Shown: positions 6,977-17,345, counted from the stretch's first letter. The stretch is DNA of 32,461 nt from CAZWRV01 sp964636325 (GCA_964636325.1 CAZWRV010000075.1:1-32461), one strand, 5' to 3'. Numbers and translations: made by a program. Notes: generated by a model from the sequence alone, not told the origin.

Positions 6977-9900
6977 TTTAAGAGACAACCATTTGCAGCG
7001 GCGCTGGCCCTGTTCATGTGCGGCTATGTGGTTAAAGCGACGGAGACGGAGAACCTGAACATGCAGATACTGCCCGCCCCGGGCAGGATTGTCGTAGACG
7101 GCAAGTTCGACGACTGGGATCTCACGGGCGGTGTTTTCACCACCGGCGACGCGGAAAACCTGCGGGATAAGCTGGCCACCTGGTTCCACGCCATGTACGA
7201 CAGCGAGAACTTGTATCTGCTCACACGCTGGTTGGACGAGACTCCTATGGGCAACCTAGGCACGAGCAAGGGCGACTACGGCTTTGCCGGCGACTGCCTG
7301 CAGGTGCGCATCATCACCAAGCCCGGCCAGGCGGACAAGGAGCGCTGCACGCATCTCACGGCCTGGCGCGACCGCGACGGAATTGATGTCATAGACGCCG
7401 CCTGGGGGCGTGGGTTCAACGAGGGTGGCGAAAAGGATCTTCAGACCAAGGGTGCGCAGCAGGAGTTCCGCAAGGACAAGGATGGCAAGGGCTACGTGCA
7501 GGAGATGGCCATCCCTTGGAAGCTCCTCTGCAGGGACGGCTGCACGCCCGCCGCCGGTGAAAAGATCACAATCACGATCGAGCCGAACTTCAATACGGAA
7601 TCGAACGTCAGAATCTCGTTCAAGGACATCTTCAAGCCGGGGGTCACGCCGGATCGCGTGTTCACCTTTTCGGCCCCCCAGTGCTGGGGGATCGGAACGC
7701 TTGAGGTCAAGGGCAAAGTCAATCCCCGGCCTCTGCGTCTCGCGGATGCCCGAGAGTTCACGGTGCGCATGGAGAACAGCCCCGATGCGCCGCTGACCGG
7801 CATACCGGTGGTGGACTGGACGGGGCTTATCAAATCCAATGAGCCCAAGGGCTTCAAGCCAGTCGAGTTCGAGATGCCGGCTGACGGTTACATCTCCCTT
7901 CAGATTCTGGCATCCGACGGCACGGTGGCCCGGCAGCTTTTGAACTCGGCCTTCTATACGAAGGGCAAGCATGAAGTCCTCTGGGACGGCCTTTCAACGC
8001 CAAATTGGCGGACGCCCGGTGAGCCGGTTCCGGCCGGCGAGTACGATTGGCGGGCCCTTATGCACACGGGGTTGGGCCTGCGTCTTCGCGGCTGGGCCTG
8101 CAACGCCGGCAAGGCGCCATGGGACGGAGATTCCGGAAAAGACAACTGGGGGGGTGACCATGGCCATCCGATCAGCGCCGCCAGCGACGGCAATCAAGTC
8201 TATCTTGGCTGGACCGGAGCCGAGGCCGGCAAGGCCCTCGTGGCCTGCGACTGCGACGGAAACGTCCTCTGGCGATGCAGCCGACAGGCCATGTCCGGAG
8301 CCATACTCCTGGCCGCTGACGCCGGAACTGTGTATTCGATGAACTGGGACGGCATCCTTTTCCGCGTTGACAACGTCAAGGGCGGATTTACGGACTGGGC
8401 TGGCACCGGATCCACCGATCTTTCCGTCAACGACTACCTTGCGGCGATCCCTGAGGCGGAGCGCGCCAAACTGCGCGCCAACGCCCTCGCAGCCTTCAAG
8501 GGAAAGCTGTATGTAGGTTATCTGGATCAGAACCTTGTGCTTGTCCTCGACGCCGACAGCGGAAAGCTTCTGAAAGAAATCAAGGTTCCCTCTCCACTGG
8601 ATATGGAGGCGGGCCCGGACGGAACCCTCTTCGTGATCAGCGCCGGCACCTCGGTTCTGGCTGTCAACTCCGAATCCGGCGACGCCAGGCCGTTCGTCCA
8701 AGGGCTGGCCGCGGCTTCAGGAATCGCCGTTGACCCGCAGGGCAAAGTATATGTCGGCATCCGCGATCCGGACAACCAGGTGAAGGTTTATGATCCTTCA
8801 GGAAAAGAAGTCGGCACGATAGGCCGCAAGGGCGGACGACCGCTGCTCGGCAGATGGCAGCCGGACGGCATGCGCTTCATCGGCGGTATGGCGGTGGACG
8901 GCAACGGCCGCCTCTGGGTTATGGAGGCGGATGTCTATCCCAAGCGGATTTCGGCGTGGGATACGAAGACCGGCGCACTCTACAAGGAGTTTTTCGGGCC
9001 GACCTCTTACGGCGCGATAGGCGGGGCAATCAACCCACTGGATCCCATGACCATGGCAGGTCAGGGCTGTGAATGGAAGATTGATCCCAAGACCGGCAAG
9101 GCCGCCTGCGTGGCCGTGATAACGCGCGAAGGCATGGAGAACTCGCGTTTCGGAATGGGATCCAACGGCAAGCTTTATCTGGCCGTGGCCACGCGCTGGA
9201 CTTTCGAGCTGGGAGATGTGAATTTCTTCGAGCGCCGCGGCGAGGGCGACTGGGTTCGCCGGGCCAAGGCATGGTATGTGGACAAGGACGGCAAGCTAAT
9301 TCCGCCGTCAGGGCAAGGGCAGGACGCCGCCGGAACCAAGACGGCATTCTGGGCCGACCAGAACGACGACGAACAGATTCAGCCCGGCGAAGTCACCTTC
9401 TCTGACGGCATCGTACGTCTCTCCGGCTGGTATATGCCGATGAATCCGGACATGACCTTCTACTCCGGCGACCGGCAGTTCAAGGTGGCCGGCTTCACCG
9501 CCTGCGGCGCGCCCATTTATGACTTGGGCAAAGGCGTCAAACTTCCGGTTCACGGCTGGGGGTCGGCCGACGCCACCAGCGTCCTCATGCCTGGCGACTA
9601 CGGAGCCAACAGCAGCTGGTTCCGCTGCTACAGCTTAGCCTCCGGAAAGGAGATATGGAGCTATCCCGACAACTTCGTCGGTGTCCACGGTTCGCACAAC
9701 GCCGTGCCAGCCGAAGTCGGGATGATCCGTGGCTCGTTCGGGCCGTGCGGATCCGTAAAGCTTCCCGATCCAGTCGGAAACATCTGGGTCATTCCAACCA
9801 ACGTAGGAGAATGGCATATCCTTACCCAGGACGGCTTTTACCTCAGCCGCCTCTTCCAAGGCAATCCTACGAAGATGACGTTTCCCGAAAAGGCGCAGCC

Positions 9901-10831
9901 GGACGCCATCCTCGACAATGCTCCGTGCGGCATGGGCGGCGAGGATTTCGGCGGCTCCATCTGCCTTGCCAAGGACGGCAGGCTCTACGTCCAAGCAGGC
10001 AAGACCGCATTCTGGAATGTCGAGGTGGTCGGTCTTGACACCGTGAGAGCCATCAAAGGCGGGAAAATAATTATAGGCGATGAAGACATCAAGACCGCGG
10101 CCACTTTCAAGTCGGAGTACATGCAGGAGGCGGCCGGAGCAAAACGCCTTGAAATACCAAGAAAATCCGTGACTTTCTCCGGCGACATGGCCAAGGACTT
10201 CTCCGGTATAGAACCTGTGTCCTATAAAAAGACGGATGATTCAGCGGTGAGCACGGCCCTGGCCTGGGACGATCAGTTTCTCTATGCCGCTTGGGATGTA
10301 AAGGACGGAACACCGTGGGTGAACGGCTCAAGCGACCCCGCACAAATGTACGTCGGCGGCGACACCGTCGACCTCCAGCTCGGAGTCGATCCAAGGGCCC
10401 CAAAGGATCGCCCGGCCGCTGTCGCCGGCGATCTGCGAGTGTCCATCGGAAACTGCCAGGGCAAGAACGTGGCAGTCATATACCGTGCGGTCTCCGACAC
10501 CAAGAAGCCCAAGACCTTCAGCTCCGGAGTGGTCAAGTCTTATACGATGGACTTTGTCGACGTGCTCGGAGATGCCAGGATTGAAGTTAAGACTGAGCCG
10601 GGCAAGGGCTACCTCGTCGAGGCGGCGATCCCATGGAGGGACTTGGGCGTCAATCCGACGGGCGGACTTATCTTGCGCGGCGACTTCGGTGTCACCCATG
10701 GCGATCTTGCCGGCCAACGCACACGCCAGCGCAGCTTCTGGAGCAATCAGCACACGGGGATTGTTGACGATGCGGTTTTCGAACTGCAGATGGAACCAAG
10801 AAACTGGGGCGATCTGATTCTCCTTCCTTGA
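6974..10831 (+). CDS. Giant secreted protein: CBM9-like, FlgD Ig-like, beta-propeller, CBM9-like
   Basis: A 1285-residue secreted protein, probably binding carbohydrate outside the cytoplasm. A signal peptide (FKRQPFAAALALFMCGYVVKA) ends near residue 24. Residues about 33-250 look like a CBM9/DOMON sandwich (VVDGKFDDWD; LYLLTRWLDETP; YVQEMAIPWKLL). Residues about 300-365 look like a FlgD-type Ig domain (ISLQILASDGTVARQLL; GKHEVLWDG; PVPAGEYDWRA). Residues about 390-1030 show repeated propeller strands of NHL/PQQ type (GNVLWRC; GIAVDPQGKVYVGI; GMAVDGNGRLWVME). An EF-hand/dockerin-like loop, DQNDDEQIQPGE, sits near 795-806. A second CBM9-like domain fills about 1065-1285 (DDQFLYAAWDVKD; GYLVEAAIPWRDLGV). 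No catalytic motif was recognised. It shares its general plan with the next gene, 85 bp downstream, so the two probably arose by duplication. Confidence 0.82.
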   Translation: MFKRQPFAAALALFMCGYVVKATETENLNMQILPAPGRIVVDGKFDDWDLTGGVFTTGDAENLRDKLATWFHAMYDSENLYLLTRWLDETPMGNLGTSKGDYGFAGDCLQVRIITKPGQADKERCTHLTAWRDRDGIDVIDAAWGRGFNEGGEKDLQTKGAQQEFRKDKDGKGYVQEMAIPWKLLCRDGCTPAAGEKITITIEPNFNTESNVRISFKDIFKPGVTPDRVFTFSAPQCWGIGTLEVKGKVNPRPLRLADAREFTVRMENSPDAPLTGIPVVDWTGLIKSNEPKGFKPVEFEMPADGYISLQILASDGTVARQLLNSAFYTKGKHEVLWDGLSTPNWRTPGEPVPAGEYDWRALMHTGLGLRLRGWACNAGKAPWDGDSGKDNWGGDHGHPISAASDGNQVYLGWTGAEAGKALVACDCDGNVLWRCSRQAMSGAILLAADAGTVYSMNWDGILFRVDNVKGGFTDWAGTGSTDLSVNDYLAAIPEAERAKLRANALAAFKGKLYVGYLDQNLVLVLDADSGKLLKEIKVPSPLDMEAGPDGTLFVISAGTSVLAVNSESGDARPFVQGLAAASGIAVDPQGKVYVGIRDPDNQVKVYDPSGKEVGTIGRKGGRPLLGRWQPDGMRFIGGMAVDGNGRLWVMEADVYPKRISAWDTKTGALYKEFFGPTSYGAIGGAINPLDPMTMAGQGCEWKIDPKTGKAACVAVITREGMENSRFGMGSNGKLYLAVATRWTFELGDVNFFERRGEGDWVRRAKAWYVDKDGKLIPPSGQGQDAAGTKTAFWADQNDDEQIQPGEVTFSDGIVRLSGWYMPMNPDMTFYSGDRQFKVAGFTACGAPIYDLGKGVKLPVHGWGSADATSVLMPGDYGANSSWFRCYSLASGKEIWSYPDNFVGVHGSHNAVPAEVGMIRGSFGPCGSVKLPDPVGNIWVIPTNVGEWHILTQDGFYLSRLFQGNPTKMTFPEKAQPDAILDNAPCGMGGEDFGGSICLAKDGRLYVQAGKTAFWNVEVVGLDTVRAIKGGKIIIGDEDIKTAATFKSEYMQEAAGAKRLEIPRKSVTFSGDMAKDFSGIEPVSYKKTDDSAVSTALAWDDQFLYAAWDVKDGTPWVNGSSDPAQMYVGGDTVDLQLGVDPRAPKDRPAAVAGDLRVSIGNCQGKNVAVIYRAVSDTKKPKTFSSGVVKSYTMDFVDVLGDARIEVKTEPGKGYLVEAAIPWRDLGVNPTGGLILRGDFGVTHGDLAGQRTRQRSFWSNQHTGIVDDAVFELQMEPRNWGDLILLP

Positions 10832-10857
10832 TACCGTCCGGACGGCATGCATATGTA

Positions 10858-10886
10858 TAGCGTTTCATCAACAGTGCGGATATAAT
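10858..10886 (+). promoter_or_regulatory. Possible promoter of the second giant secreted protein
   Basis: A perfect TATAAT lies at 10881-10886, 29 bases before the ATG at 10916. The -35 region at the expected spacing (TAGCGT) is poor. The 12-bp palindrome CCGTCCGGACGG (10834-10845) sits just after the previous stop codon. An internal promoter is plausible but not strongly supported. Confidence 0.3.
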
Positions 10887-10915
10887 CGGCTTTTAACAAG
10901 ATGTCGAGGAGCCCG

Positions 10916-13900
10916 ATGAGAAAAGCCATTTACGTTTTCCACCACGCGTTCATACTGATGTTTTTCTTCCTCCCGCTTGTGCTTTCAACGGAGGGTTCAG
11001 CCGCAGGAAATGCCGATTCCATGGCGCCGGCGGTGTCGTTCGAGGACGTGGACCTTGCGAACTGCGCGGTAGTCCTTGTGGATTCGGCGGATCCGAAGCT
11101 TGCGCCGCACGTCACGCCTGCCGAGGAGAACTACATCCGCAGCGGCGTCTTCGGGATTAACGCCCAGCATTGGACCTGGGGGTGGCCGGGCTATCGTTCA
11201 TACAAGGTCAAGGAGCATCCCCAAATGAAGGAGCCGGTGGCCTACTACCGCCTGGCGTTCAAGAAGCCTATGGCGGTCGGCGCCTGCACGTATCAGGCTC
11301 GCAGCGATAACCACTACGGGGGGGCTGTGTCGTTCTTCTTCCTGAAGCCGGACGCGACGTATCCGGGCGATCCGCTGAAGCCGGAACAATGGCAGGAGGT
11401 GAAGCCTGCGGCCGGGCAGAACGGTCCCTTCGTGACTTTTCCCCCCGGCGTCCAGACCAGGGCGCTTCTCATGCGCCATCAGGTTGACAACGCCTCGGCG
11501 ATCGGAAGGCTGTGGCTTTTCCGCAACCGGCTTTTCGATCTCCGCCATACTGCGATCGGCCAGGGCGAACGCTGCCCCGGCGGAAGCGATGGCATGGTGC
11601 TCACCCAGGGCAGGAGATGGGTGAACGTATGGCCGCGCGACGAGAATTCGCGGCCCGACAGGCATCCGATCACCGACATCGAACCTTCATGGGTGATACT
11701 GTCTTGGGACAAGCCGGTCAACCTTTGCGGATTCATGTGCCTCGCCGGCAACGTCGGAAAGCTTCAGCCTTTCATACTTACAGGAGAGGCCCGAGGCAAT
11801 CCTGCGCTCTTTCCAAAGGAATCGTGGAAAAAGCTTGCAGCGCAGAGGAACGGCGACTCCTGGTCTTTCGCCCCGATGCTGACAAACGCGTTGAAGCTCC
11901 GAATCGACAGCGTTGAAAAGAACGACCGGTGGCCTTTTCAGAACAACCAGGTCGCGGTGATCGATGACCTTCGCGTGCTCACCGACCTCGGCGATGCGCC
12001 GGCCCCCGACCTGCAGCCAAGCATCACCGGCGATCCTCCTTTCAATATCCGCTACGAACTCGATTGCGCCGGGGACTTCTGCTTGGCGGTCGACGACGCG
12101 AAGGGATGCCGTGTACAGAACATCGTGGCGCAGGTTCCGCGTGCCGCAGGCAAATATTCCGAGCCGTGGGACCTCAAGGGCGTTGACGGCCAGTTCGTCC
12201 CTCCTGGGAAATACAAATGGAAGGCCATAGTCGGTCCGCATCCGGATGTGAAATACGAAATGTCGCTTTACCCGAACATATCGATGGTCGCGCCTCATAA
12301 CTCCCCTTGGCTGAACGGCCCTTCGGGAAGCGGCGGCTGGCTCGCCGACCATTCCGGCAACAGCAGCATCACGACATTCGGCGGAAGCGCATTCGTCGGC
12401 GCATACTGCGCGGAAAGCGGCGTCGCCCTCATCGAAACCGATTTAGACGGTGTGAAGAAATGGGGCAGGCATAATCTGGCCGCCTGGGCGGGACCGCAGC
12501 TTTTGGCCAACGACGGTGCGAACATCTACGCGGTCATATCCGGCGAGAACGAGGACAATCTCTGGCTTATAGACGAGAAGCGCGAAACCCATGACTACCT
12601 GAAGTTCGCGGCGTCACGGACGAGGCTCAACGGAATCCGCGGGATCGCGGCCTCGGCCGACGGAAAGCTCTGGCTTGCGGTGGCTTCCAAGAAGCGCTCC
12701 TGGCTCAACAACGCCTTCAGCGCCGCCGACGTCGACATGGAGAAGGTTCTCCCGCTTCCTCCGCGCGAGGCGAAGGGAGGTCGCGCGGAGGATCTGCCGG
12801 ATCCGCGCTTTGAACTGCTGAGGATGCTGCGTGTCGCCGCCGATCCGCCCGGCCATCCGCACAAGGACGGCATGATATATTTCTCGTCCGCCAGCGGCCC
12901 GGAGCGCAAACAGCACATCATGATACCTTTCCGCGAGCCTGTCCCTATCGGAAGCGTGGTTTTTTCCCCGGTCGAGCAGGACAAGGATTATTCGATCAGG
13001 TTCAGCGTCGCAAAGCCGGACGCCCCGTATCCGCCGAACCCGGAAGAGGAATCCCAATGGGCTCCGTTCGACACGGCAGCTCTTTCCGGTAAGAAGACGC
13101 ATCAGGCCGTGTTCGGCAACTGGAACGTCCTGCCCGCTCCGGAAAAAACAGTCACCCGCGCGCTCCGCGTCAGTTTTGTGAAAGGCGGCGAGGACGAACT
13201 TCTTGACGCGATCGAAAAACCCGCCGGCGGAAAGGGTGACGACCTCATGGGCGAAGGCGGGACCGACGTCACCGGTCAGATCGGCGGCGGCAGGGCCTGG
13301 GCCGGCCGTCTCGAAGGAATCAAGATACTCCGCCGCCGCTTCGCAAGCCTCGCGTCTACGGCCAAGGTGCGCGTTAATTCCGGCAAGGTCGACGCCGAGG
13401 GAGTCTGGGACGCCCAGCGCAGCGAGCCTCTCTCTCCGCAGAAGCCCGGCATATATGTGATGGAGTGGGAGAAGCCGCAGAAGGTCAGGGGGCTTGCAAT
13501 AAAGGAGATAGACGGCGAGGAGACGAGGATCGACGTCTATACCGGACCGGACGGCGGCCCGGTCGAAATAAACGGCGACGCGAATTGGAAGGAGGTCGCC
13601 ACTTACCATCAGGGATGGCGGTATTACTATCAACCTGATCCCACACGCAGCCCGCTTGCCAGATACATCGACGGCTATGTCGACTTCGGGGATGTTCCCC
13701 CGACACGGGCGGTTCGTCTCCGTATTGTGAGGCAGTGGCTTGAAAATCCCGGGCGCCCCCATGGAATCCGCGAGGACCGCGGCGGCAGGGAGCTCGATCC
13801 GAAGCGCTGCCGTGTCTGGGGCGTTGCCCCTGTGGAAGCCCTCGGCGGCGAAGCTCCGGTCGATCCGCTGACCACCGACCGTCTCGAAGTCCGCGACATC

Positions 13901-16345
13901 AAGACCGCCAAGCTCGAACGCGAACTTCCCTCGGCCGTCACCGGCGCGATCCACTTCTCGCCCAAGGGCCGGCTCCTCGCGCTGTCCGGCAAGAAACTTG
14001 TCGAAATCAGTCCCGCGGACGGCGCCGAAAAGGACGTAATATCGGATCTGCTTGAACCGTCGGCGTTTGCAGTTGACGCGGAAGAAAATATTTACGTCTA
14101 CGACGGAGCGGAGGACCGCCAGCTTGTCAGGGTCTACGACCAGGCAGGCAAGTATCTCCGCGACATCGGCGCTCCCGGCGGATGGAAGGCCGGTAAATGG
14201 AATCCGGAACGCATGCAGGGCGTCGTCGACATGGCAGTCGATTCGAAGGGCCAGCTCTGGATTGTCGAAAGCGCTATGGATCCCAAGCGTGTGACGATGT
14301 GGACGCGCGACGGAAAATTCATACGCGAAATGCTCGGAAACACAGGCTACGGCGGCGGCGGAATCCTCGACCGCTACGACAAGACCCGCCTCCGCTACGG
14401 GCGCATGGAGTTCGTGATCGACTGGGAATCAGGGAAAAGCAAGCTTGATTCGCTCAACTTCCTGGAAGTCCCGGCGACAGGCGGACACGGCATCGCTGAT
14501 CTTTTCCCGGTCCGGTCCGGCAAGTTTAACTATTTGGTTAGCGGTGTCTCGCACCCCAGCATGTCAGGCGAAGTCGGATTCGTATTCGTGGAGGAGGGCG
14601 ATACCGCACGCCTGGCCGCGGCCCTCGGCAGCGGCGCCGCGTTCGAGCCGCTCTCGCGGCCAGAATTCGAAGCGATGCTTCAAGGAAGAGTCCCGGCCGA
14701 CTATGAATTCCTTTATGCCGACCGCAACGAAGACGGCAAGGTCCAGCCCGAGGAAGTGACGCTCACTCCCGTCCAGTCAAAGGAGCGCTCGGAGCAGCTC
14801 AAGGTCTACGGCTTCGAATATGACCTGGGCGTCTGCACCAGCAGGACAAGCCGTTTCGAGCCGAAGGAGATTCTTCCCAAGGGCACGCCGGTCCTGGAGG
14901 AGCGTCCGCTCGAAGGGCTGAGGAAGCTTCACAAGCAGATGGGCTTTGAAAGATACTATTACATACGGAGGCTCCGCTCCGGCAGCTTCTTCGTGAAGCT
15001 CGGTTCGGAACGCACGCAGCTCTACGACGGAGTCATCGAGCCGGACGGTGTCCTGAAGTGGCGCTATCCCGTCCAGCATGAAGGAGTCCAATCCCTTAAA
15101 ATCTTCCCGTGGCGTCCCGGCGGGGTCGTCCACCAGTTCATAATGATCGGCAATGAGACAATCGACGCCGGAGGGCTCGGCGAAGTCCTCGCCATAAACT
15201 CCAACTGCGGCCAGTGGAACCTATGGACGGCCGACGGCCTTCTCTTCAGCCAGATCTTCCTGCACCAGCAGAATCCGGCCGCCCGCCTCCTCAACTTCCC
15301 CGAGCATGACAGGGGCATGTTTTTTGAAAATCTTACGATGGGCCAGGAGCATTTCTCCGGCTCGTTTACGAAGACCGAGGCCGACGGCAAGACATACGTC
15401 GTCTGCGGACACAACCACATCACGATTGCGGAGGTCGCAGGATGGGGCCGCTTCAAGAGGCTCGAGGGCGAGTTCAACGTCACGGAGCAGGACATCGAGA
15501 AGGCCAGGGCCTGGGATGTCGCGCGAGCCGCTCGCGAGGTCTTTGTCCGCGCCCCGCTCATCACCGCAAACCGCGGAGACTTCAAGACGCTGAAGGAAAG
15601 CAAAGGAGCTGTGGAGCTCGATCAGGAGGGAGCACCGGGACCGGTGTCTTTCAACATGGCCTACGACGACAAGAACCTCTACGTCTCTTACCGTGTCCAC
15701 ATGCACGGCCCGCTCAAGAACACCGGAAACGATCCGCGCCTACTTTTCAAATCCGGCGCAGCCGTCGATCTCAAGCTCGGAACCAATCCCGACGCCGATC
15801 CGCGGCGCGACAGGCCAGAACGCGGAGACATCCGCATCCTTATGACGACGGTCGGCGGGAAGCCGTTCGTAGTAATGTATGACGCTGTAAATCCGGATGC
15901 CCCAAAGGATCAGAGCTGGGAAATTTCTACCCCAGCCGGCGGCAAAGTGACATTCGACCGCGTAGTCCCGCTCCCCAAGGTCGACATGATCTACGAGCCG
16001 GAGCTCAGCCCGCCAGACAATTCCGAGGTCGGATATTCAGTCATGGCGGCGATCCCTCTTGATTCCATCGGTCTGAAAATCATCCCCGGAATACGCATCA
16101 AGGCCGACTGGGGCATACTTGTCTCGGACAACGGCAGCGACGTCAGAACCCGCCGCTATTGGGCCGACGTAGACAACAACGGCACTTCCGACGCTCCCAG
16201 CGAGGCGCGCCTCACACCCAGCCTCTGGGGCTACGTCGAATTCGCAGGCGCAGCCAAGGACAAGGGGGCTACGGAAATCGACCCCGATGCGTTCAAGGCC
16301 ACCCCGAGCGAAAAGGATACCGGAGTAGACGAGCTGGATGAGTAA
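10916..16345 (+). CDS. Giant secreted protein: discoidin-like, FlgD Ig-like, beta-propeller, CBM9-like
   Basis: A 1809-residue secreted protein. The signal peptide (hydrophobic stretch AFILMFFFLPLVLS) is cleaved around EGSAA, residue 28-30. Residues about 100-350 look like discoidin-type sandwich segments (YYRLAFKKPMAVGACTYQA; WVILSWDKPVNLCGFMCLAG). A FlgD-like Ig domain follows at about 377-440 (VPPGKYKWKAIVG). Propeller blades start near 460, are interrupted by more discoidin-like sequence (about 640-970), and resume at about 985-1508 (AFAVDAEENIYVYDGAE; MAVDSKGQLWIVES). An EF-hand-like loop, DRNEDGKVQPEE, lies near 1268. A CBM9-like domain (about 1528-1780) precedes an acidic tail. GAGGAG before the ATG at 10916 decides the start over the ATG at 10901. 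It parallels the upstream gene but is larger through the inserted segments. No enzyme active site was identified. Confidence 0.8.
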   Translation: MRKAIYVFHHAFILMFFFLPLVLSTEGSAAGNADSMAPAVSFEDVDLANCAVVLVDSADPKLAPHVTPAEENYIRSGVFGINAQHWTWGWPGYRSYKVKEHPQMKEPVAYYRLAFKKPMAVGACTYQARSDNHYGGAVSFFFLKPDATYPGDPLKPEQWQEVKPAAGQNGPFVTFPPGVQTRALLMRHQVDNASAIGRLWLFRNRLFDLRHTAIGQGERCPGGSDGMVLTQGRRWVNVWPRDENSRPDRHPITDIEPSWVILSWDKPVNLCGFMCLAGNVGKLQPFILTGEARGNPALFPKESWKKLAAQRNGDSWSFAPMLTNALKLRIDSVEKNDRWPFQNNQVAVIDDLRVLTDLGDAPAPDLQPSITGDPPFNIRYELDCAGDFCLAVDDAKGCRVQNIVAQVPRAAGKYSEPWDLKGVDGQFVPPGKYKWKAIVGPHPDVKYEMSLYPNISMVAPHNSPWLNGPSGSGGWLADHSGNSSITTFGGSAFVGAYCAESGVALIETDLDGVKKWGRHNLAAWAGPQLLANDGANIYAVISGENEDNLWLIDEKRETHDYLKFAASRTRLNGIRGIAASADGKLWLAVASKKRSWLNNAFSAADVDMEKVLPLPPREAKGGRAEDLPDPRFELLRMLRVAADPPGHPHKDGMIYFSSASGPERKQHIMIPFREPVPIGSVVFSPVEQDKDYSIRFSVAKPDAPYPPNPEEESQWAPFDTAALSGKKTHQAVFGNWNVLPAPEKTVTRALRVSFVKGGEDELLDAIEKPAGGKGDDLMGEGGTDVTGQIGGGRAWAGRLEGIKILRRRFASLASTAKVRVNSGKVDAEGVWDAQRSEPLSPQKPGIYVMEWEKPQKVRGLAIKEIDGEETRIDVYTGPDGGPVEINGDANWKEVATYHQGWRYYYQPDPTRSPLARYIDGYVDFGDVPPTRAVRLRIVRQWLENPGRPHGIREDRGGRELDPKRCRVWGVAPVEALGGEAPVDPLTTDRLEVRDIKTAKLERELPSAVTGAIHFSPKGRLLALSGKKLVEISPADGAEKDVISDLLEPSAFAVDAEENIYVYDGAEDRQLVRVYDQAGKYLRDIGAPGGWKAGKWNPERMQGVVDMAVDSKGQLWIVESAMDPKRVTMWTRDGKFIREMLGNTGYGGGGILDRYDKTRLRYGRMEFVIDWESGKSKLDSLNFLEVPATGGHGIADLFPVRSGKFNYLVSGVSHPSMSGEVGFVFVEEGDTARLAAALGSGAAFEPLSRPEFEAMLQGRVPADYEFLYADRNEDGKVQPEEVTLTPVQSKERSEQLKVYGFEYDLGVCTSRTSRFEPKEILPKGTPVLEERPLEGLRKLHKQMGFERYYYIRRLRSGSFFVKLGSERTQLYDGVIEPDGVLKWRYPVQHEGVQSLKIFPWRPGGVVHQFIMIGNETIDAGGLGEVLAINSNCGQWNLWTADGLLFSQIFLHQQNPAARLLNFPEHDRGMFFENLTMGQEHFSGSFTKTEADGKTYVVCGHNHITIAEVAGWGRFKRLEGEFNVTEQDIEKARAWDVARAAREVFVRAPLITANRGDFKTLKESKGAVELDQEGAPGPVSFNMAYDDKNLYVSYRVHMHGPLKNTGNDPRLLFKSGAAVDLKLGTNPDADPRRDRPERGDIRILMTTVGGKPFVVMYDAVNPDAPKDQSWEISTPAGGKVTFDRVVPLPKVDMIYEPELSPPDNSEVGYSVMAAIPLDSIGLKIIPGIRIKADWGILVSDNGSDVRTRRYWADVDNNGTSDAPSEARLTPSLWGYVEFAGAAKDKGATEIDPDAFKATPSEKDTGVDELDE

Positions 16346-16348
16346 AAT

Positions 16349-16363
16349 GCGGGCCAGACCCGC
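16349..16363. other. Small hairpin after the second giant gene
   Basis: GCGGG - CCAGA - CCCGC starts a few bases after the stop. It is followed by an AT-rich, A-biased tract rather than a T-run, so it is not a standard terminator. The rest of the gap to 16452 is AT-rich with repeated CCAA-type words. Confidence 0.3.
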
Positions 16364-16452
16364 AATAATAATTCCAAGCACCAATAATCAAATCCAAAAT
16401 AATTTTCAATTTACGAATTCCAAACAACGCGGTTCAGGTCAGGTTGGAATCT

Positions 16453-17313
16453 ATGATCAAAATACAAAGCGCACGCCTTCAAGTTGAAATCGCCTCGCCT
16501 GGAGAGGAATACTGCGGCTCTCGGTTCGACTGGACCGGATTCATAACCCAAATTATTCTTGATGGAAAGCACAGCTTCTGCACCGTCGAATCCGAAACGC
16601 CGGGGCAGGGCTGCGGAGGGCAGGGGCTCTGCGGCGAATTCGGGATCACGGATCCGGTGGGCTTCGAGGAGGCTGAACCGGGCTCAATGTTTCCAAAGCT
16701 CGGCGTAGGCCTCCTGAAGCGCCCGGACAATCAGCCATATTCGTTCTTCCGTCCTTATGAAGTGACACCGTTCGACTTCAAAGTGAAATGTGCTGCGGAT
16801 TCGGCGAACTTTGTCGTCGAGCCTATGGAATGCAACGGGTATGCCGCAAGCATTGAAAAGAAAATATCCGTCTGCGAAAACCGGCTCGAAATTAGCTGCT
16901 CTCTCGACAATGTCGGCTCCAAGCCCTTGCGCACCAACGAATACAACCACAACTTCATCTCTATAAACCGCCGCCCCGTCGGCCCCGAATACCGTTTCTC
17001 CGCGGGCTTCAGCCTGAAGAACGGAAAGCTCCCGCTCGTCCTCCAAGAGGAAGGAGACAGGAATCTTGCCTGGCTGGATCATCCATCCTCGGCATTCTAC
17101 TATTCCATGACTCCGGCCGAGGCTTCCATCTCTCAATGGGAGCTGATCCACTGCCCCAGTGGCGTAGGAGTCAGGGAACGCAGCACCTTCCCGATTGCGA
17201 TATTCGCACTCTGGGGAGTCGGGCACGTTGTAAGCCCCGAAACCTTCTTCGGAATCGAACTCTCGCCAGGGCAGCAGGCAAATTGGACTAGGGCCTATGA
17301 ATTTTTCAATTAG
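16453..17313 (+). CDS. Aldose 1-epimerase-like (galactose mutarotase superfamily) protein
   Basis: A 286-residue cytoplasmic protein of the mutarotase-like beta-sandwich superfamily, whose members equilibrate sugar anomers or bind sugars. Features seen are SRFDWTGFITQIILDG near the N-terminus, EYNHNFISINRRPVGPEY in the middle with a candidate catalytic His, and a C-terminal FGIELSPGQQANWTRAYEF that supplies the usual Glu and PGQ/PGE turn. The length is close to family norms. The ATG at 16453 is preferred over TTG 16444. It sits between the secreted proteins and the sugar isomerase, which supports a role in preparing the sugar for that isomerase. The substrate is not readable from sequence. 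Confidence 0.75.
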   Translation: MIKIQSARLQVEIASPGEEYCGSRFDWTGFITQIILDGKHSFCTVESETPGQGCGGQGLCGEFGITDPVGFEEAEPGSMFPKLGVGLLKRPDNQPYSFFRPYEVTPFDFKVKCAADSANFVVEPMECNGYAASIEKKISVCENRLEISCSLDNVGSKPLRTNEYNHNFISINRRPVGPEYRFSAGFSLKNGKLPLVLQEEGDRNLAWLDHPSSAFYYSMTPAEASISQWELIHCPSGVGVRERSTFPIAIFALWGVGHVVSPETFFGIELSPGQQANWTRAYEFFN

Positions 17314-17345
17314 ATGGTAATTTAGCCTTATCAAATTCAACCAAC

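Noticed and set aside
12614..13954. Minus-strand open frame of 446 codons inside the second giant protein
   Set aside because: It is antisense to a continuous plus-strand gene with recognisable propeller and discoidin-like segments. No ribosome site or protein motif supports it.
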